Shown here: positions 34,238 to 40,725 of the stretch, piece after piece
Position numbering within the stretch: position 1 is the first letter of the stretch
Layout of the letters: the number at the start of each line of letters is the position of its first letter
Assembly: GCA_029778535.1 (NCBI GenBank)
Contig: JAKOQB010000155.1
Span: forward strand, 1 to 40,725
Reading direction: 5' to 3'
Length of the DNA: 40,725 nt
From: Pseudomonadota bacterium
GTDB lineage: Bacteria > Pseudomonadota > Gammaproteobacteria > Burkholderiales > Burkholderiaceae_F
Notes under the pieces: model-generated
Database searches by the model: none
Told to the model about the DNA's origin: nothing
Seen by the model: only the letters and a program-made list of their open reading frames with translations
Position numbers and translations under genes: made by a program

Positions 34238-35410
34238 CTATCGCGCGACGATCAGATACACGCCGAGCCCGATCATCACCACGCCGCTCGCGAGCTTCAG
34301 CCAGCGCCCCTCGCGTTCCTGCAGGCGATGGCGGCTGAGCATCACGACGCCGGTGCCGAGCACGATCAGATCGTCGAGCATGTACGCCGCGATGTAGAGC
34401 ATCAGGTAGCCGTAGTAGGCCGCGCGGTCGAGCGGCTGCAGCGTCAGGATGCGCGTGAACAGCGCGGGAAAGCCCGACGTGCACATGACCTCGACGATCT
34501 GCACCAGCAAGCCGAGAATCACGGTGCCGATCAGCGCCGCGGTCATGTTGCGCGCGTTGAGGATCGCGCGCATGCGCTGGTAGATGCCGGGCTTGGCGCG
34601 CTCCGGTATCGACAGCGATATGCCGCGGCCGAAGGAGACGAAATCCTTCAGGTGGATCAGCCCGGCCGCGATCGCGATCGCCGCGATCGCCAGTTGCGAC
34701 GCGCGCGACAGCCCGATCAGCAGGAACAGGTTCAGCCACGCCGCCAGGAACGCGAAGTACGCCACGCCCTGCACCGCGACGAAAGTGCCGGCGATCGCCA
34801 GCATGCGCGCGCGATCGTTCAAGGGCGCGAGCAGCGAGATCATCAGCAGCAGCACCCACATCGAGCACGGATTGAAACCGTCGAGCAGACCGATCGCGAG
34901 CGTGAAGGACGGCAGGCCGATCCGTTCGAGCGTCAGCGTGCGGCCGAGGAAGTCGACCTCGAAGCGCTCCGCCTCGGTGGCGGGCGGCCGGCATGCGAGA
35001 TCGTCTTCGGCGGCGCAGGATCCGGACGCTGTCGTGCCCCGGGCATCGCGGCCCGCGAGCGCGGCGCGGATCAGGCGGTCGGTACCGGCCTGCGCGGAGT
35101 AGCCGACGATCAGCTGGCCGCGCACGTAAATCGCCGGCACGCGCACGTCGCCGGTGCCGAGTTCGCGCGCGATCTGCTGCAAACGTTGCAGCGCGGCCGG
35201 ATCCTTCTGCACATCGCGGACGACGATCTGCAGTCCGGCTTGCTCCTTGCCCAGACGGTCGACGAACGCCTCGGCCTGCGCGCAATGCGGGCAGCCCTCG
35301 CGGACGAAGACCTCCATCGGTGCATCATCGGCCGCGCGCGCATCGAGCAGGGTGAAACTGGCGCCCCACAGCGCGAGTGCGCAGGCGAGCAACCGGCGGC
35401 CGAGGTTCAC
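34238..35410 (-). CDS. Thioredoxin-like domain fused to DsbD/CcdA-type membrane domain
   Basis: This 390-residue protein has a signal peptide (about 1-26), a glutaredoxin-like domain with CPHC (C40, C43) and the cis-Pro loop 'VRVPAIYV' (about 89-96), a linker with two more Cys (about 132, 140), and at least seven membrane segments (about 168-388). The membrane part has one Cys in each half: C182 ('GFNPCSMW') and C310 ('EVMCTSGFP'), as in DsbD/CcdA. It likely carries electrons from the cytoplasm to periplasmic thiols, with its own thioredoxin partner. A GTG at 35410 is chosen because GGAG is five bases upstream; a GTG at 35416 overlaps that site. Confidence 0.85.
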   Translation of the reverse strand: MNLGRRLLACALALWGASFTLLDARAADDAPMEVFVREGCPHCAQAEAFVDRLGKEQAGLQIVVRDVQKDPAALQRLQQIARELGTGDVRVPAIYVRGQLIVGYSAQAGTDRLIRAALAGRDARGTTASGSCAAEDDLACRPPATEAERFEVDFLGRTLTLERIGLPSFTLAIGLLDGFNPCSMWVLLLMISLLAPLNDRARMLAIAGTFVAVQGVAYFAFLAAWLNLFLLIGLSRASQLAIAAIAIAAGLIHLKDFVSFGRGISLSIPERAKPGIYQRMRAILNARNMTAALIGTVILGLLVQIVEVMCTSGFPALFTRILTLQPLDRAAYYGYLMLYIAAYMLDDLIVLGTGVVMLSRHRLQEREGRWLKLASGVVMIGLGVYLIVAR

Positions 35411-35496
35411 GAGCACTCCACGCGGGGCGACGCTCGCAGTCTAGGAAGCCGGCGCCACCCGTTGATGCGCCAGATCCGGCGCGGAAACGACGCCCG

Positions 35497-35510
35497 TTAA
35501 CCTGGATCAA
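35497..35510. promoter_or_regulatory. FNR/Anr-like box
   Basis: TTAAC-N4-ATCAA matches the FNR-type palindrome TTGAT(C)-N4-ATCAA at nine of ten positions when TTGAC is accepted for the left half. It is 87 bases before the DsbD-like start and about 207 before the small exported gene. Nothing else was recognised in the 306-base gap 35411-35716. Confidence 0.5.
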
Positions 35511-35716
35511 GCGCGCCCGTGGCTGAACTGCCGCCAGGCGCGACGAAACGGCGAAAAACCGGGATGAACTGCGCAGTCGCCCCGGCGCGCGACGAAACCG
35601 TGCTTGCGGTTCATGCCGCGTTTTCTGCGGCCGGTCGCAATCCGCTCGCGAGCCGCCGGCACGCTGCCTACAGTTCGGTCCAACGCAACGAACAACGGCA
35701 ACGAAAGGACCGAACC

Positions 35717-35887
35717 ATGAACCCGACCAGCAACCGCACCCGCATCGCCGGCTTCCTGTTCTCGATCTTCATGAGCACCGTGGTGCTCGGTGCCACCGTG
35801 CTGTCGATGCAGCCGGCGCTCGCGACCGACACCGCGCGGATCGTCGCGCTCGAACACGTGACCGTTACCGCGCCCGCGCTGAACTGA
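35717..35887 (+). CDS. Small exported protein, 56 aa
   Basis: The product MNPTSNRTRIAGFLFSIFMS... has a signal peptide or anchor (about 10-35), a likely cut after ALA, and the short mature end 'LEHVTVTAPALN'. Many betaproteobacteria encode such tiny exported proteins with a conserved 'VTVTA' end and no known function. GAAAGGA precedes the ATG. It is followed 50 bases later by a strong terminator, so it forms its own short transcript of about 300 bases. Confidence 0.75.
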   Translation: MNPTSNRTRIAGFLFSIFMSTVVLGATVLSMQPALATDTARIVALEHVTVTAPALN

Positions 35888-35936
35888 TCGGTCGCAGCGG
35901 CACGCCGCGCCGGTCCCGCCGCGGGTCGATCGCACC

Positions 35937-35975
35937 AATGCAAGAGCCCGGCTTCGACCGGGCTCTTGCATTTCA
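35937..35975 (+). terminator. Strong intrinsic terminator
   Basis: Perfect 15-base arms AATGCAAGAGCCCGG and its complement surround a six-base loop (CTTCGA), followed by TTC. The stem includes an A/T-rich base so it works in both directions. It ends the small exported protein transcript. Confidence 0.85.
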
Positions 35976-36071
35976 TCGGTTCGATTGGTGCGGCGTGTGC
36001 CGTCGCGCCGGCCGGCGCGGTGACCGATGCCGCGATGAAGAATCAGAGGAAGAACACGCGCGCGGCCGTCG

Positions 36072-36221
36072 TCACGCCGTCGCGTAGCAACGCTCTTCCA
36101 TCAGGCGATGGTGCTGGATCGCGACGATCAGGTAGCCGCTGTCGGGATGCGCGAAGCCGACGTTCGTCAGCGCGAGTTCGTAGTAGGTGCGCATCAGCCG
36201 GTAGTAGACGATCTTCAACAT
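36072..36221 (-). CDS. Small hypothetical protein, 49 aa
   Basis: The product MLKIVYYRLMRTYYELALTN... ends MEERCYATA. GGGG lies seven bases upstream of the ATG. The composition is rich in Tyr and hydrophobic residues with good Betaproteobacteria codon use, unlike the decayed sequence just upstream. No family is recognised. It is the first intact frame after the degraded stretch. Confidence 0.4.
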   Translation of the reverse strand: MLKIVYYRLMRTYYELALTNVGFAHPDSGYLIVAIQHHRLMEERCYATA

Positions 36222-36523
36222 GTGGTGACCCCGTGTGCTGGCATTGTGGTCCGCGTCGCTCTTTCGTCGACGCGCGCCGAGGGAAATTACGTCCCGGGCA
36301 ACCCGATGACCTGCAATCGCTGTGCCAGCGCCGCGCACGCACCGCGAATCAATGACTTGGCGCGGCGAAGCACGCGCACGGATTCCGTCTGTAAAGTCGA
36401 CCGACAACGCGTTGCCTCGCTTCGATGCCACGGTGTGCGCGAGCGGACGCGCGCGACCGACGAGCGGACTTGCGGAATTTTCGTCGCCGCCGATGGCTTC
36501 GATCCACTTCAGCGCAACGACGA
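36222..36523. other. Stretch without a recognisable gene
   Basis: Frames are open on both strands, but none has a convincing start, motif or family match, and the composition is less GC-rich than the neighbours. It borders the frameshifted toxin gene and probably belongs to the same decaying insert. Confidence 0.5.
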
Positions 36524-36886
36524 TCACCCAGCGCGACGGCCTTGAAGACCGCCACCTTCCCCTTTCGCAGCATCACGAAGGAAGCGCAACACGTCGAGAT
36601 GTTGCTCGCAGATCAGCGCCGACTCGACCAGCAAGGGCAACCGCTCACGGCTCGCGTAAGCGGACGACGAGCAGTCCGCGATGCGTACCTGGTCGAAACC
36701 GACGCATGTCTGAAAAGTCGATGTCTGCGTGATGAGGAAGCGCCCTTCACGACGAGCCGCAGACCAGATGTCCGTGCCCGGGCGGATCGTCAACCCCTCC
36801 TCGGCGACGGTTAGAACATCATGTCCGGCGCCGCGTAGCACGACAACAGCACGGAAGGGGATGTTGTCGTCGACCTTGATCTTCAT
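36524..36886 (-). pseudogene. DUF5615 (PIN-like, Mut7-C) toxin-type gene with several frameshifts
   Basis: The frame starts MKIKVDDNIPFRAVVVLRGAG...HDVLTVAEEGL, the classic DUF5615 N-terminus with its Asp. After 'EGRFLITQ' the catalytic Asp-rich segment is missing in frame. In the next frame it continues perfectly as 'DIDFSDMRRFRPGTHRGLL' then 'VVRLREP' and stops; the first frame resumes as 'RERLPLLVESALICEQHL', and a third frame supplies 'FVMLRKGKVAVFKA'. So at least three shifts broke one original gene. DUF5615 proteins are PIN-like toxins, usually paired with DUF433 antitoxins; none is found here. The start overlaps the upstream frame by four bases. Confidence 0.75.
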
Positions 36887-37311
36887 GCCAACGTGGGCGC
36901 GGCAGGGATCGGCAAATCCACTTCAGCCGCCGAGCGCAGGATCTCGAACGAAATAGCGCTGGTCGTCGATCGCCATCGAAGCATCTCATGCCGGCTGACG
37001 ACTGCGCCTTGGGACGGCGCCCGCTGTCGTGGTGGTGACTGTCGCGCATTGATCTGTGCGTGCAATGCGCAGTATGAAGTCGGATCGGCGATCTGGACCC
37101 TGAGCCTTCGGCACGGTGCTTCGACGTTGATACGGACTGCCGCACGCCGGCGGATGCCGATCTCGGACATGACCGGGTGATACCTGGTGAGGATGTGTCC
37201 GCGAGCGGTGATCGCGAAACCGGTGCCGCCACCGATCAGAGGGACTTCTGCCCTCAGCGAATCGCCGTCTCTCAGGTGCTTGCTGAACTCGAAGCGCGCC
37301 GGGCCGTGCAT
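36883..37311 (-). pseudogene. Fragment resembling the N-terminal part of a trypsin-like protease
   Basis: The 142-codon frame contains 'EVPLIGGGTGFAITARGHILTRYHPV', which mirrors the 'GSGF-----GHI-TNYHVV' histidine loop of trypsin-like proteases. The Asp and Ser loops are absent, and the second half (from 'VQIADPTSY') matches nothing I know. It overlaps the DUF5615 start (ATGA). I read it as a truncated or frameshifted protease gene in the same decaying island. It may also be a chance similarity. No antitoxin-like domain is visible. Confidence 0.35.
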
Positions 37312-37587
37312 TCCCTCAGCCGTCGTCGACCTCTGAGAATCCTCTTCATTTGCCGCTCGAAGCCCTCAGCCCGCGGGGGACGGCTGATGGTGACAACGCG
37401 CCCGAGCGCCGGCCCGACGGTGTCGCGTGCCGACTCATGAGTCGGCATGACCTGGTAAGCCATTTGGTGCAGCCCGTTCTTGATCCGGCCATTGTTCCGG
37501 GGCTGTACATTGCCGCGGCCGACATCTTGCCGTCGATCGGCGGGGTCGAAGCAATCCTGCGTAGACCGCGCGGTCCCAGGGAGAGGA

Positions 37588-38340
37588 ATGATGCGGAAGC
37601 TTTCACCGCCGCTACACGCGACAACGCAGCCGCTGGTACGGAACCTTCTGACATCGCGCCAAGAAATCGTCGAGCTGCTCACGCAGCTTCGTCGCGTCAA
37701 GGCCGTACTGACCTGCTTCGTCGAAGGAAGCGCATCCCCGGCCGGAGCGAGGATCGGCGAGGTCCTGCCCGCCGCTGACGGGCTGATCCTGGTCCCCGTG
37801 ACCGATATCGAGCAGCGGATACTTTTGATCGCAAGCAAAGTGACGGCGATCGCCTCAATGCGCGGCGTGAAGCTGCAGTTCGACTCGAAGGTGATGGGTC
37901 GCGTCGACACCTCGCTCGGTGTCGGCGTTCGGGCCGTCATGCCGGCCGGGATCGTGCGCATTCAGCGGCGCGCCCACGATCGCACCAGGCCGCCCCGCAT
38001 CCGTCCGCTGCAATGCACCGTGCGCGGGGAAACCAATCTGCCTTCCCAGCAGCGACTGGTCGTGCTCGACATCGGAATCGGCGGGGTCGCGCTGCTGGGA
38101 TGCGCCGAAGACCGATTTGCGCTCGGCGAGCGGCTGCTCAACTGCAGTTTCAACCTGGGCAAGGAAGGCGGCTTCACGACGGACTTGTTCGTGCGCCACG
38201 TCCGGCGTGCCGAGGAGCACGGCGGGTGGCGGTATGGCTGCGCGTACGCCGGCATCACGGCGCGCGCACTGGAACGAGTTTGCGGCTACGTTGAGCGGGT
38301 CGAGGCACAGCGGCGCGGAGCTCTTATGACGGCCGCCTGA
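37588..38340 (+). CDS. YcgR-like PilZ (c-di-GMP-binding) protein
   Basis: The 250-residue product has a YcgR-type N-terminal barrel (about 20-118, 'SRQEIVELLTQLRRVKAVLT...') and a C-terminal PilZ domain (about 122-240). The c-di-GMP motif is visible as 'RIQRRAHDR' (about 124-132) and 'DIGIGG' (161-166), where the usual Ser of D-x-S-x-x-G is Gly. Such proteins brake flagella or sense c-di-GMP. No flagellar gene is near. The start MMRKLSPP follows AGGGAGAGGA. It borders the decayed stretch upstream and the AraC gene, with which it is convergent. Confidence 0.85.
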   Translation: MMRKLSPPLHATTQPLVRNLLTSRQEIVELLTQLRRVKAVLTCFVEGSASPAGARIGEVLPAADGLILVPVTDIEQRILLIASKVTAIASMRGVKLQFDSKVMGRVDTSLGVGVRAVMPAGIVRIQRRAHDRTRPPRIRPLQCTVRGETNLPSQQRLVVLDIGIGGVALLGCAEDRFALGERLLNCSFNLGKEGGFTTDLFVRHVRRAEEHGGWRYGCAYAGITARALERVCGYVERVEAQRRGALMTAA

Positions 38341-38356
38341 ATATGCGGCGTCCTCC

Positions 38357-39364
38357 CTATGCCGGCCGCGGCGTTTCGGACGGGCGGCAACCGAACAGTT
38401 GCCGGTAGTGCGTGGTGAAGTGGCCCAGATGCCAGAAGCCCCAGCGCGCGGCGATGTCCTGGATCGTCGCGACCCTGCGTGACGTGGACTTCAGCTCGCG
38501 GCGCACGCCGTGCAGGCGCGCGGCGCGCAGATACTCGACCGGCGACGTGCCGAGCACGTGCTCGAACGCGTACTGCAGGCTGCGGCGCGAGACGCCGATG
38601 ACTTCGCACAGGCGCTCGACGAAGATCGGCTCATCGGTGTGCGCCAGCACGTACTCGGTCGCGCGCTGCACGATCGCGCGCTGGTTGGCGTGGCGCTCCG
38701 CGTGCATGGGCTGCTGCGCGACCGAATCGTGCGCTGCCGCGGCAAGGCCTTCCATCACGTCGTCGCGGATCTGTTCGCGCACGCTGGCCGAGGACAGCCG
38801 CTGCGGGTCGGCCTCGATGGTGTCGAACAGCGACTGCGCGAGCGCGCGCACGCGGGCGGCCACCGGCGGGTTCATCCGCACCAGCCGATTCGGCGCGCGC
38901 CCGTACTCGGATTCGAACGCCGCGCGCGCGGCGCCGAGCGAAGCGAGCTTCGCCTGCGGCATGGAGATGCCGACGATGTCCAGCGTCGGCGAGGTCAGGA
39001 AATCCAGCTCTCCGCACGAACCGAGCACCAGCATCGAGTCCAGATCCATCGGCTGGCCGCAGAAGCGCGCCGTGCCTTCCATCGCCAGCGGAATGCCGAA
39101 GGTGACCGAGCCCGGCCACGCGCGCCCGGCCTGATAGATGCGGCGGTTGCTGCGCTCGCGGAACACCTGCATCGATTCGAACCACAGGTCGGTCGTCAGA
39201 CCCTCGAAGCGCCCGGGCGCGAGTTGCCGGTAGACCTGGTCCCAGGCGTGCAGGCGCTGCGCCGCTTCGTCAGCGTCGTGGCTCTCGCTGCGCGTAAACG
39301 CAAACTCGGGGGGCGGGCGGCAGGCCGCCGCAGCGGCAGTCCCGGTCTCGCTGGCAACGGTCAT
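38357..39364 (-). CDS. AraC-family transcriptional regulator
   Basis: This 335-residue regulator has a ligand-binding N-terminal half (about 20-215, AraC_binding_2-like, 'LWFESMQVFRERSNRRIYQAG' at about 62-82) and a C-terminal double helix-turn-helix (about 235-330, 'EPIFVERLCEVIGVSRRSLQYAFEHVLGTSPVEYLRAARLHGVR' split; 'DIAARWGFWHLGHFTTHYRQLFG' as the second helix pair). GGGAG lies nine bases before the ATG. It is divergent from a fatty-acyl-CoA ligase gene; the 239-base region between holds repeat pairs that may be its sites. Regulation of the ligase is plausible but inferred. Confidence 0.9.
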   Translation of the reverse strand: MTVASETGTAAAAACRPPPEFAFTRSESHDADEAAQRLHAWDQVYRQLAPGRFEGLTTDLWFESMQVFRERSNRRIYQAGRAWPGSVTFGIPLAMEGTARFCGQPMDLDSMLVLGSCGELDFLTSPTLDIVGISMPQAKLASLGAARAAFESEYGRAPNRLVRMNPPVAARVRALAQSLFDTIEADPQRLSSASVREQIRDDVMEGLAAAAHDSVAQQPMHAERHANQRAIVQRATEYVLAHTDEPIFVERLCEVIGVSRRSLQYAFEHVLGTSPVEYLRAARLHGVRRELKSTSRRVATIQDIAARWGFWHLGHFTTHYRQLFGCRPSETPRPA

Positions 39365-39454
39365 GGCGATGTCTCCCTGCAGGCATCCGCAGGCGACGGT
39401 CGCACGCGGTGCCCTGCTCGTTTGCCGGCCATTGTGCTGCATCCGGTGCGGTCC

Positions 39455-39519
39455 CGGCAATCGGATGGCGCCGAAGCGTTGCGCGGCGGGAACCGCGCAG
39501 GGCGGCGATTGCCGAAGCG
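39455..39519. repeat. Paired repeats in the divergent promoter region
   Basis: CGGCAATCG (39455-39463) is an exact inverted repeat of CGATTGCCG (39506-39514), 51 bases apart centre to centre, about five helical turns. GCCGAAGCG also occurs twice as a direct repeat (39470-39478 and 39511-39519), 41 bases apart. Both pairs lie between the AraC gene and the ligase gene and are candidate operator half-sites. Confidence 0.5.
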
Positions 39520-39603
39520 GGATAACGGCCCGCCGCGGTTCGCCGCTAGCCTGACGGCCTCTCGCGCGGGCGGCGCACGGCTGTGCAACACTGGAGAAGG
39601 TCC

Positions 39604-40725
39604 GTGAGCAAGATACTCCCAAGAGTACCGGTCGATCGCATGTCGCTGGTTCGCGGCGCGACCGACGTGCCGCTGTCCGAGCAGACGGTGCATGATGTCC
39701 TCGCCGCGGCGGCACGGCAGTGGCCGCAGCGGGACGCGGCGGTGTTCCTCGAACAGGGGATCCGCTGGACGTGGTCGCAGTTGCTGCAGGAGGTCGAGCG
39801 CGCCGCAGCCGGTTTTTGGCAGCTCGGCGTGCGCAAAGGCGACCGCGTCGGCATCTGGTCGCCGAACCGCGCCGAATGGCTGGTGACGCAGTTCGCCACC
39901 GCGCGCATCGGCGCGATCCTGGTCAACGTCAATCCCGCGTATCGCCTGGCCGAGCTCGAGTACGCGCTGAACAAGGCCGGCGTGCGCGTGCTCGTGACCG
40001 CGGCGGCCTTCAAGTCGAGTGACTACCTCGGCATGCTGCAGGCGCTCGGCTTCGGCGGCAGTGCCGGCGCCAAACTGCCGCGGCTCGAAAAGGTGGTGCG
40101 GCTGGGCGACGCAGTGACACCCGGCATGCTGAACTGGAGCCGCCTGAGGGAGATGGGCGCGGCGCATGTCGCCGACCTGCCGCCGGCGGACTCATTGAAC
40201 TGCCGCGAGCCGATCAACATTCAGTTCACCAGCGGCACGACCGGCGCGCCGAAGGGCGCGACGCTCACGCATCACAACATCGTCAACAACGCGCTGGCGA
40301 TCGCGCAGTGCATGCGCTTGACCGAACGCGACAGCCTGTGCATTCCCGTGCCGCTGTATCACTGCTTCGGCATGGTGCTGTCGGTGCTGGTCTGCGTGGT
40401 GAGCGGCGCCAAGATGGTGTTCCCGGGCGAAGGGTTCGAACCGCGTGCCACGTTGGCCGCGGTGCAGGCGGAGAAGTGCACGGCGCTGCACGGCGTGCCG
40501 ACGATGTTCATCGCCGAGCTCGAGCATCCGGACTTCAAGCAGTTCGACCTCGGTTCGCTGCGCACCGGCATCATGGCCGGCGCGCCGTGCCCGATCGAGG
40601 TGATGCGGCGCGTGCAGAGCGACATGCACATGCACGAGGTGACGATCGCCTACGGCATGACCGAAACCAGCCCGGTGTCGTTCCAGAGCGCGACCGACGA
40701 TCCGATCGAAAAGCGTGTGACGACC
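39604..40725 (+). CDS. Fatty-acyl-CoA ligase (AMP-binding enzyme), 5' part (cut by window end)
   Basis: The visible 374 residues match the N-terminal domain of AMP-forming acyl-CoA ligases. The phosphate loop is '[10 protein letters not shown]' (about 208-217) and the adenine/AMP motif is 'YGMTETSP' (about 349-356). '[21 protein letters not shown]' and '[17 protein letters not shown]' match medium/long-chain ligases of the FadD3/AcsF-like branch. GTG at 39604 is chosen over ATG at 39640, because GGAGAAGG ends three bases before the GTG. It activates fatty acids as CoA thioesters. The divergent AraC gene probably controls it. The C-terminal domain lies outside the window. Confidence 0.92.
   Translation, partial: MSKILPRVPVDRMSLVRGATDVPLSEQTVHDVLAAAARQWPQRDAAVFLEQGIRWTWSQLLQEVERAAAGFWQLGVRKGDRVGIWSPNRAEWLVTQFATARIGAILVNVNPAYRLAELEYALNKAGVRVLVTAAAFKSSDYLGMLQALGFGGSAGAKLPRLEKVVRLGDAVTPGMLNWSRLREMGAAHVADLPPADSLNCREPINIQFTSGTTGAPKGATLTHHNIVNNALAIAQCMRLTERDSLCIPVPLYHCFGMVLSVLVCVVSGAKMVFPGEGFEPRATLAAVQAEKCTALHGVPTMFIAELEHPDFKQFDLGSLRTGIMAGAPCPIEVMRRVQSDMHMHEVTIAYGMTETSPVSFQSATDDPIEKRVTT

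Noticed and set aside
36121..36545. Open frames on the plus strand in the decayed stretch
   Set aside because: They mirror minus-strand genes and have no start site, motif or conserved segment.

Overview
The window is GC-rich, densely packed bacterial chromosome. Gene content suggests a betaproteobacterium, probably Burkholderiales: a small exported protein ending in VTVTAPALN, an RsgA/PepP/RarD neighbourhood, a CspA-type cold shock gene, paired short chromate transporter subunits, and an FNR-type box. The genus cannot be fixed from sequence alone. No rRNA, tRNA, CRISPR array, insertion sequence or prophage was seen.

Layout. 1-4327: 3' end of a multiheme c-type cytochrome, a large outer-membrane beta-barrel protein with SPOR and TPR parts, and a CcmI/CycH-like TPR protein; together a candidate electron-transfer module at the cell surface. 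4347-6986: a Cpx-like envelope stress operon (Spy/CpxP-like protein, OmpR-type regulator, sensor kinase) preceded by a canonical CpxR box. 6978-10790: a Fpg/Nei glycosylase, small unknown proteins, a YpfJ-type metallopeptidase, exported and membrane proteins of unknown role, and a VOC protein. 10797-12920: a structured element with terminator, a BNR-repeat lipoprotein and a GNAT enzyme. 12981-16142: an HtrA-type protease behind a sigma-E-like promoter, a DsbA-family thioredoxin protein and an RhlE-type RNA helicase. 16347-21456: a four-gene efflux operon (HlyD-type adaptor, double ABC ATPase, two ABC-2 permeases). 21595-25903: aminopeptidase P, a candidate small RNA, RsgA and RarD. 25957-28298: a MarR-GNAT fusion behind a palindromic operator, a decayed EamA transporter and a chromate transporter pair. 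28318-35410: an orphan sensor kinase, a ceramidase-like membrane protein with 3-methyladenine glycosylase I, a cold shock protein, two small unknown genes, a zinc-independent quinone oxidoreductase, and a thioredoxin/DsbD-like fusion. 35497-37311: an FNR-like site, a small exported protein with a strong terminator, then a decayed stretch with a frameshifted DUF5615 (PIN-like) toxin pseudogene and a protease fragment. 37588-40725: a YcgR/PilZ protein, an AraC-family regulator, and the 5' part of a fatty-acyl-CoA ligase.

A common thread is envelope redox and stress biology: a multiheme cytochrome and cytochrome assembly-like factor, Cpx-like signalling, HtrA, a DsbA-like protein and a DsbD-like fusion. 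The regulatory sites (CpxR box, sigma-E-like promoter, FNR-like box) are read from sequence and fit this context, but none is experimentally supported here.
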